From NCBI RefSeq assembly GCF_032121415.1, contig NZ_CP135079.1, positions 1,798,001 to 1,862,000 of the forward strand: 64,000 bases of DNA, given 5' to 3'. A program made the translations under genes and the position numbers. This document shows, one piece after another, positions 61,301 to 64,000 of the stretch. How positions within the stretch are numbered: position 1 is the first letter of the stretch; each line of letters begins with the position of its first letter. The DNA comes from Streptomyces parvus. Its GTDB lineage: Bacteria > Actinomycetota > Actinomycetes > Streptomycetales > Streptomycetaceae. The notes beneath the pieces were generated by a model. The model was not told the DNA's origin. It was given only the letters and a program-made list of their open reading frames with translations, and searched no databases.

Positions 61301-64000
61301 CGACACCGCGGGCGGGTCGAAGGGCACCCAGTCGCCGTGCCAGCCGGCGGGGTCGTGGACCGTCATCGTCGGGATGCGGGCCTGGAGGGCGGAGTCGTGG
61401 CGGAACCGCCCGTCGCCACTGGGGGCCCACACCCGCCGGCCGAGCCGGCCGGCGACCGCGCGCACCAGTTCCAGGTACTGCGCGCCGGCGTACGGGATCG
61501 CCAGGACCACCGGCACGTGGGGCGGCAGTGCGGCCAGTTCCGGATCGGCGGCCAGTTTCTCCGCGAACGCCTCCGGGGTCAGGCCCTGGGCGTCGAGGGC
61601 ACGGTCGCCGACCAGGTACGCCTCGCTTCCCCACGGTGCGGGCTCGTCCGGCTCCTGGGCGGCCTGTCCGTCCGTGACCTCCCGGACCCGGTCGGTCCGC
61701 ACGCGGTCGGTCCAGGCGCCGGTCAGATCGCGTCCGAGCACCCTCCCGGAGTCGTCCCGCAGCACGGTGGCCGGGTCCTGGAAGGGGTCCGTCCCCAGGT
61801 CGGCCGGGGCCGGCGGGCCGAAGAAGGCCGGCTGGTCCTGGCCGGAGGCGGTGGGGGCGGTGAACTGGCGGGTGGCCGCGGTCCAGTGGCCCGGGGCGTT
61901 GGTCGCCGGGTCCGGCAGGACGATGATGTCGAGCGGGGCCCCGGGCCCCGGGGCGGCGAGCACCATCGGGGCGTTGTAGCCGTAGGCGGGGCGCCCGGTG
62001 CGCTGCGAGAAGCGCTGGACCAGCTCCGGGCTCAGTGCCCCGGGTCCGGTGGTGAGGAACAGCACCGGACTGCCGAGGGAGACCGTACGGAGCGCGGGCG
62101 CCAGGTCCAGCAGGGCCAGGAACTCGTTCTCCGGCACGCGGACGGGGGCGCGGCCGGGCAGATGGAGGACGGGGGTGCCGGACGCGTCGACCTCGATGAC
62201 GTTGAGCAGGGGCATGAGCTTGTCCGGGCCGGTCCACTCGGGCGTGAGCCGGCGGGAGGCGGTCCCGTCGGCCCGGTGCAGGGCGCCCCAGTCGATCCCG
62301 GCGGGGGCAGGGGCGCCGGACCAGTTGACGCCCTGGATGTTGGGTCCTTGCCGGAGCAGGGACGCCGGGCCGAAGGCGCCGCTCTCCGCCAGGTGGAACG
62401 CGGCCAGCAGGTCGTGGTCGGTGGCGTCCATGCCCTGGGCGATCGCCTTGGCCGACACCGCCCAGACGGCTTGCTGCTGGTTGCGGCCCCAGGTGACGGC
62501 GGGATCGAGATGGAGGACCTTGCGGCCCATGGCCTCGCGGGCGGCGGGGGTCATCGGGCGGAAGAGCTGGGCGGCCCGGGCCGTGGCCCACAGGGTGGAC
62601 GCGACGTGGCGCGGGGTGAAGGCCGCCTGGGGTGGCAGCGACTGCACGTGCCGGATCATCTGCTCACCGGCGTCCGCCAGTTGCCTCAGGGTGATCTGAA
62701 GCGCGGGCGAGGGCACGGCGTCGGTGAGCCGGGCGTCGGGGTCGGCCGCGACGCGGGCGGCCGCGTGGTCGAGGAGAGCCCGGTATCCGGCCAGGTCCGG
62801 GGCCCGGCCGGTGTGTTCGCGGACGAAGAAGTCGAGCAGGTCGCCGCGGAACGGGGTGAAGGTGTTGAGGGCGGGGTCGTTGGCGCGGAGGCGTTCCAGC
62901 GCGCCGATGCCGCGGAGCGCCCGCTCGTACCGCCCGCCGGGGGTGGCGCGGTCGTCCTCGACGGCGTCGCCGAACACCCTCCGCAGGGCGCGTACCAGCC
63001 GGAGCGTCGCCTCCCGGGTCTCGGCCGGCACGTCGCCCGTGGTCCGGTGCAGTCCGGCGACGCCCGCCAGCCGGTCCAGCTCGTCGTCGAGCGGTTCGGG
63101 GCGGCGCAGCACCCGGCGGCCCCGTTGTCCGTCGGCAGCGTCCATGATGAAGCGCCGGGTGTCGTCCATCCCGGTCATCCGGGTGGAGCCGTCGGTGTCG
63201 AAGCGGGTGAGGTTGGCGACGAGCTGGTCGAGCGGGACGTCGCCCAGCGGGTCGTCGACGTGCGGGACCGGGGCGAACGACGGCTGCGGCCGGGCGGGGT
63301 CGCCGTCCGAGGAGCTCCAGCAGACCTCCAGGTGCATGCGGTGGCCCCGCGGCAGCTCGCGGACCTCGCGGAGCCCGGCGATGTACTCGGCGGCGTCGTG
63401 CTTGCCCAGCCAGACGGTCCGGCCGTCGTGGAGCGGGAGCTCGATCCGGCCCGGGTCGCCGTGGCCCGCGAAGACGTAGACGGCCCCGTCCATGACGACG
63501 GGCTCGGAGGCCGTCTCCTGGGCGCGGGTGCCCGCGGGCGTCCAGTGGACGAGCCGTCGCATCCTGCGCAGGGCACGGAAGTTGCGCTCGCGCCGCCGCA
63601 GCCCGTCCTGCCGGTGGACGGCGATCCGGCCGAACCGCTGGTGGTTCTCGTCGGCCAGCGGACGCGTGACGACGTCGCCGTCGCGGAACACGGTGCCGTC
63701 CAGCGCCGTCCACGTCCGGTCCTCGTACGGTCCGGCCGTCGGCGACGGGGCGACGGACACCCATGCCCCGACCGGCGCGTCGGGGTCGGAGTCCATCGTC
63801 ACCAGGACGTGCGCGTCCCCGGTGCCGTCGGGGACGATCCGGCCCACGCCGCTCGGCCCCCACACGGTGCGGCCCAGCCGGTCGGCCACTACCCGGAGCG
63901 TCTCCAGGTAGCGGTCGCCGGTGTACGGGACGGCGAGGACGACCGGCACGTCCTTGGGGAGCTTCGCCAGCTCCGGGTCGGCGGCCAGCGCGTCGGCGAC
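50366..64000 (-). CDS. Giant modular protein, lonely-Cys type (N-terminus outside window)
   Basis: An open frame runs from the window edge to TGA at 50366-50368, at least 4544 residues; the N-terminus lies beyond the window. Counting residue 1 at the edge, two A modules cover about 1-790 and 800-1535. Three B modules start with W-S/A-x-x-x-W-x-x-A-G at about 1622, 2449 and 3315, each followed by ART-like signatures. Short modules follow B1 and B2. The C-terminal about 650 residues are different. Four His/Cys pairs (H180/C227, H989/C1036, H2293/C2336, H3168/C3212) recall clan CD peptidases. Related proteins are, as I recall, named lonely Cys domain-containing. It leads an operon with SseB-like genes. 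Confidence 0.86.
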   Translation of the reverse strand, partial: VADALAADPELAKLPKDVPVVLAVPYTGDRYLETLRVVADRLGRTVWGPSGVGRIVPDGTGDAHVLVTMDSDPDAPVGAWVSVAPSPTAGPYEDRTWTALDGTVFRDGDVVTRPLADENHQRFGRIAVHRQDGLRRRERNFRALRRMRRLVHWTPAGTRAQETASEPVVMDGAVYVFAGHGDPGRIELPLHDGRTVWLGKHDAAEYIAGLREVRELPRGHRMHLEVCWSSSDGDPARPQPSFAPVPHVDDPLGDVPLDQLVANLTRFDTDGSTRMTGMDDTRRFIMDAADGQRGRRVLRRPEPLDDELDRLAGVAGLHRTTGDVPAETREATLRLVRALRRVFGDAVEDDRATPGGRYERALRGIGALERLRANDPALNTFTPFRGDLLDFFVREHTGRAPDLAGYRALLDHAAARVAADPDARLTDAVPSPALQITLRQLADAGEQMIRHVQSLPPQAAFTPRHVASTLWATARAAQLFRPMTPAAREAMGRKVLHLDPAVTWGRNQQQAVWAVSAKAIAQGMDATDHDLLAAFHLAESGAFGPASLLRQGPNIQGVNWSGAPAPAGIDWGALHRADGTASRRLTPEWTGPDKLMPLLNVIEVDASGTPVLHLPGRAPVRVPENEFLALLDLAPALRTVSLGSPVLFLTTGPGALSPELVQRFSQRTGRPAYGYNAPMVLAAPGPGAPLDIIVLPDPATNAPGHWTAATRQFTAPTASGQDQPAFFGPPAPADLGTDPFQDPATVLRDDSGRVLGRDLTGAWTDRVRTDRVREVTDGQAAQEPDEPAPWGSEAYLVGDRALDAQGLTPEAFAEKLAADPELAALPPHVPVVLAIPYAGAQYLELVRAVAGRLGRRVWAPSGDGRFRHDSALQARIPTMTVHDPAGWHGDWVPFDPPAVSAPFVDRQWTSIEGRTFRDSDVATLPLVFDRRVRYGRVSVADDLDQRERMLRGLFRRRQRIHYAATGQGDQLVSTEPYTPDPAIYTYYGHGGPGVLVLVLRDGSTVTLTAPDGGRYIGGLREVRELPPGYRIGLQVCYAASAGNHRDPQQEGRPVPPVEDPLEEVSLSRHTANTARREVEGPTLVAALDDDSYILEDTPGGVVGRVVRDRPEPTDAELDRLAVIADLHGDPDTVPPEVRATVLRLVRALRLVFDDAVEDDRWVPGGRYERALKGIAALETLRANDPGMRRFTPFRMELWTFLARRVGGDTPGRDAYRDVLDAARQLIVVQPDTTLSGMLPDTPLTYAVDELSGSQGVDLVRDAVGLPEPVTLRPKDITRAFWAMVAGVDLVLFRLDPAQQESLGRRALHLGDTEVWSDATTADLTFLAVRAHARRIDITDPHQLAAHHLRELGALRQTLTDGTEPTGYNWSGRPAPNGVERDRWYARVKAGNDVLTVPHPAQWRSTEPGGDSLVIWTGTRPDDGGIVIHLPGHAPLPVPDEELWALLDLAPLVTDAGVDVPVVFPMAGFTNRNVRRTQPFTDRTGRSAFGYSGPLDLIEDDPFAPLRITALREKKLGQWTRTVWKPRPVQGAATGTPGEAVKAGPSAWPEHSARRDSGTGTFHFTAGTPRRAQEPDGESGRPDTAYPSAVRINATPVSAVGQDSTPEPDPAEAAPAAAAGPAWALRSWRPAGSPGTARFAALYRDREWQRRSTAFELAFAAHTGRTAGLTEAARDAVSRMARELTARHGEQAALRAFFAPDAPPGDPAAALDRLLSAPPGPLTLASLMTAFTYAAHAGHGLPRETAETLARPPGRQGRYTPGSSYREVHDSRGMRRVGGEDGPALRLLRTYAALGAAPDSLVALRDALISWAIPADLQSLHEILRASHRAGGGTAAERDTALRDGAGLHTWAADSLITSTPDGESGTDRPAARLVPPHLALYAERMTFGRDTTRSGLNLPGDLAHLVDAALAGTLRPDTARDRVLLGWLDRYGDAGRDALRRLSPAHLTAIHLYSGADYRLMKAFLNGERFGAGMGRRLVRLNAWTMTSKMAEVGAAGLLPMTLRRQRGFTALFDAMWDVDDLQEQTAEVAALRRRLDAMADAVFAELPWHVDMVVEALEILPPLHGDVWWGDRGMPGLLGTPPPDGPVYGQNRITVPFFRSTALVRDEALGFMHRSKGAPGGTHLGLVHVADSTAREVSPFVVLPLETEVLYPPGASFDITTRTVVPGDSSTRPYESVEVTEATTRGTTPGTAGTQPGRTGELFGIAPPAGIGEAPSHRAPVLRTVRRQDGSTVGIASFDDADWAQRQDEYGRLATATGFVSWERDGVGRPVPTHRALPGSGTTGGTFFFASHGGGDGLALVTEDGGRRTDDGSYAGRLVRSAGTRGFGSVTVLACGPGDVPRNRAEARARAQRIADGAALPVHLPTGRAAVSDGLPHLLEDVDGQPTQWVTAYPAGWTGPRVETPGTSAAGRTAYRYPAPGQFNVQGRVLDAAPEQLDDLDADRGTPWSVSSWSPAGAPGTPRFTGFYQERSWRQASVDWEDSLAEALSEVPRLAEAAGLAVRGLYGQLALRNGEERAARAFFPPDETPDDPAAELERLLEEPSGPEALDGLMRAFVYAAYAAPGLPTPVHEALTEGGGRFGGDSAYRAVHDSRGFRRVGGERGPALHLLRVFAALGLPSELLTPFRAAVAAWTIPYDLQSLHEVLRASHLIGMGAADERGAATRDGAALHIWTVDAFTESGLLPHEDDGKAPAALVPPHRALYQDRMYFPFELTGTMDVPDALVTMADAALAGALPSRPTPRLQVMAAWLERYGDRGAAALSRLTPAHITALYLYSSYDYRLMKALLNGERLGRGVSRHLVRFHSWQYLLESAREEELDMPPLTLLSRPEFADLYAELTELPDLDTPHPDLVALRRRADAMADRLHDELRLHIDMAIEALEILPPVDRTIWWGERGAPGPIERPALNGPLYGDGAIEVASFRSTSLKIEEAVEFALSDKPVPARSHRRLIEVANSTARDAAPFLKHLSEGEALYPPGMRFDVVSRRLVESYRRPPMLHEVAEEETPLPDGLSEGSQTGPVPYTPAVFEDAVDDVFDLGRSDSDLSDADRYSETDSDADSGLVDAGPWKTDTRAYPRHDYWNAPWEGRATAPATQQIVVQEIDADGRTVGKASFTRRDWVLREPFYSRLPQATHYTEWSRGSAQERVAHRRPLPATGASGTFFWTSHGGPEGYAVAGANDLPTGADSAAVGRLLGQDLAAAGFTSITVLACDVATAAGGPSGTEPGGGSLERAVRRAADIADLTGLDVYLNTGRTAITPGRDEDGGPAADIHLLEAADGSPTTILRVLPRSRAGANAVLPAVPAPATDAPTQPWSVPGWRVAGAPETVRFARLYRDRNWRNLSFRFEAGLAQRLAAEPETVQAAAHALSRLRQALAQRHGPLAADGAFFQGSEAQQWTGQPDAVSRFLESRPSVPQLVQAFGLAAYGNKGPVTLQQTLPGWLTMPRPPRPNGNRRGAYRVAHDPRGFRYVGGMVGPALWMLQAYRALGASGPELLAFRKAVLSWSVLTETQSLHEVLRASHLAGVGLEAERAALAQDGARLHQVTARVFGMGPVLPHHQAYDLRTRFFSRFDTDIPGDLVQAMNAAMTGAPVSEELAERTEVAVQWLERFGDRARASLRALAPGHLTALYLYTGQDHELFKTYVTAGRFGEAVGRWMFGQRVWRYVREDAVDSGQGLPELLDHDEDLSGAMADLRDLGPDAAGPAVQEIRRRVDRVADRLYDDMSTHVDMAVEALEILPPLNGPVYWGGWLPGPLDAIPQDSPLLTATTLFVPRFRSMTESWERAGGYTRGDLKEMGDARDRHAMRGYVEHSTARPVAPFSAWLDEEEVLYPPGGALSIANREVVTEPESGRDYLDYEFREMPGYPHPAYHNAEDGTSPRIVELTDGTSETGESETRQPDAAKPRDGYRRTGPYAAELDGALFGLHESPGEGDRTADVLLFAVRHAAAEGLRDAGVDTAEDFRAWLGGAVTDDDVSDLEVPPLDDGRDLPLALLDRVGASLGISLRTEAMLLGDRLPASRVALSPVQRLRVLLADPAYGPGGTALPMRPLVAATARRLGVTVAVAGPDDEVTFHGERTDGGPLALLVADGDRHLAGLPEGPGDTALDEEERLNRLVHALSFAPASVLRRAADRPAPEWVMARIRYMTEAVRFEQRLGRYLGGHEAVDAQLAVMTRELWDRAVAAGRWTELGSNDPTVDGAVGTGWDQLLAVVESGNTRERMGMLWIGSQAPDGQGGLISELLGSPDPNPDVITEEYRTARPQSRTITDYQQLSGRSDRTPEEQRRMERAGRELRTRARAEDLSPPLSEAERALMPDDGIPWIPGRHRYDIAMDSVPQAEAEDRGALVRAATSGSAHRLMSQAVKMRQEWGLDIDLGLVRLALMAEMLQAEHHGLDEIMRGSQLVLDRLRYAGAPEPADLDYVDNWGRYWRIAPLTEAELRQHVAVDGLFPDEHALRPFGDEELSGPADPADPAVAAWAQEHHIVLEDALRLLSALGPDTASGSAPLTPERLEHLVDAWFRTRNRVPPGSLADRIRRILNDVRA
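52460..54058 (-). repeat. Giant protein: module B3 with ART-like end
   Basis: Begins WSVPGWRVAG; contains AHDPRGFRYVGG, TQSLHEVLRASHLAG, ALYLYTGQDHELFKTYVTAG, ALEILPPLNGPVYWGGWL, RFRSMTESWERAGGY and EEEVLYPPGGAL (E3827, E3829). It is the most diverged of the three: the R-S-T segment reads FRSMT. Confidence 0.82.
54230..54720 (-). repeat. Giant protein: short His/Cys module L2
   Basis: Contains VVQEIDADGRTVGKASFTRR, FFWTSHGGPEGYAV (His3168) and SITVLACDVATAAG (Cys3212), 44 residues apart. Cys codon at 54365-54367. It follows the acidic linker after B2. Confidence 0.85.
55025..56656 (-). repeat. Giant protein: module B2 with ART-like end
   Basis: Begins WSVSSWSPAG; contains VHDSRGFRRVGG, LQSLHEVLRASHLIG, ALYLYSSYDYRLMKALLNGE, ALEILPPVDRTIWWGERG, SFRSTSLKIEEAVEF and EGEALYPPGMRF (E2971, E2973). 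It is the closest of the three to ART consensus at the S-T-S position. An Asp/Ser-rich linker (SDSDLSDADRYSETDSDADS) follows at about 54810-54900. Confidence 0.83.
56800..57350 (-). repeat. Giant protein: short His/Cys module L1
   Basis: Opens with VLRTVRRQDGSTVGIASFDD, continues FFFASHGGGDG (His2293) and ends SVTVLACGPGDV (Cys2336), 43 residues apart. Cys codon at 56993-56995. It sits directly after B1. Confidence 0.85.
57500..59137 (-). repeat. Giant protein: module B1 with ART-like end
   Basis: Begins WALRSWRPAG; contains VHDSRGMRRVGG, LQSLHEILRASHRAG and AIHLYSGADYRLMKAFLNGE, then ALEILPPLHGDVWWGDRG, PFFRSTALVRDEAL and ETEVLYPPGASF (E2147, E2149). The order helix, W-W-G, R-S-T, E-x-E-V-L mirrors ADP-ribosyltransferases, with Trp where Arg is expected. 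Confidence 0.82.
59400..61600 (-). repeat. Giant protein: module A2
   Basis: Same order as A1: PVVLAIPYAGAQYLE, EGRTFRDSDVATLPL, IYTYYGHGGPG (His989), LQVCYAASAG (Cys1036), RALRLVFDDAVEDD, then ATTADLTFLAVRAHARRIDI, LPGHAPLPVPDEELWALLDL and TGRSAFGYSG. The His-to-Cys spacing is again 47. Cys codon at 60893-60895. Confidence 0.87.
61620..64000 (-). repeat. Giant protein: module A1 (partial at edge)
   Basis: Starts with PVVLAVPYTGDRYLE and has DGTVFRDGDVVTRPL, VYVFAGHGDPG (His180) and LEVCWSSSDG (Cys227), RALRRVFGDAVEDD, then WGRNQQQAVWAVSAKAIAQG, then LPGRAPVRVPENEFLALLDL and the TGRPAYGY motif. Cys codon at 63320-63322, His codon at 63461-63463. Paired with module A2. Confidence 0.85.

Noticed and set aside
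42398-64000. Type VII secretion apparatus genes (EccB, EccC, EccD, WXG100)
   Set aside because: None is found in the window. The link of this array to type VII secretion depends on the SseB-like family annotation only.

Overview
The window is high-GC DNA (roughly 70% or more by eye) with many GTG starts, tightly overlapping genes and TAGGNT-type -10 boxes a few bases before start codons. Gene content (pyruvate dehydrogenase E1 of the AceE type, DUF3052, several TerD paralogues, DUF475, DUF4429, DUF1023 hydrolases, FmdB, DUF7144) is typical of Streptomyces. From memory the TerD / peroxiredoxin / DUF3052 / aceE block looks like the same block in Streptomyces coelicolor; no alignment was run.

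Layout. 1-7 kb: housekeeping and small proteins (DoxX, an SOD-like secreted protein, DedA, DUF2277, DUF7144, a frameshifted small membrane protein, histidine phosphatase, a GNAT + inositol-phosphatase-like pair). 7.2 kb: tRNA-Val(UAC) beside a small membrane-anchored protein. 7.4-10.7 kb: DUF4097 lipoprotein, membrane-anchored coiled-coil protein, FmdB zinc ribbon, O-methyltransferase. 10.8-20 kb: a Ter stress-response island with HAD phosphatase, a four-domain PRTase/TRSP/PRTase/PELOTA fusion, a citrate-lyase-like enzyme, a tailed TerD, a TerA-like protein, DUF475 and two near-identical TerD proteins. 20-24.4 kb: AhpE-like peroxiredoxin, DUF3052, aceE. 24.4-38.5 kb: peptidase inhibitor, DHA2 efflux pump with divergent TetR, two DUF1023 hydrolases, DUF4429, a NarL-type and an OmpR-type two-component system, acyltransferase, MerR plus aldo/keto reductase. 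38.6-42.3 kb: SLC13 permease coupled to glycerate kinase, then a serine hydrolase.

42.4-64 kb is the striking part. It is a single-strand array leading out of the window: a giant protein (at least 4544 residues, N-terminus outside the window), three SseB-like paralogues of the kind annotated as type VII secretion-associated, a 1220-residue protein with a C-terminal ADP-ribosyltransferase (ART)-like domain, and a membrane-anchored ricin-type lectin. The giant is a mosaic of two long A modules, three B modules and two short modules. Reading the sequence, I find four His...Cys pairs with spacings of 47, 47, 43 and 44 residues (clan CD peptidase-like), and three B modules that each end in an ART-like fold signature. 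These keep the Glu-x-Glu motif, but Trp sits where the NAD-binding Arg is expected. I interpret the array as a giant polymorphic effector with partner or immunity proteins. No secretion-apparatus gene is visible, so the type VII link rests on family knowledge only.
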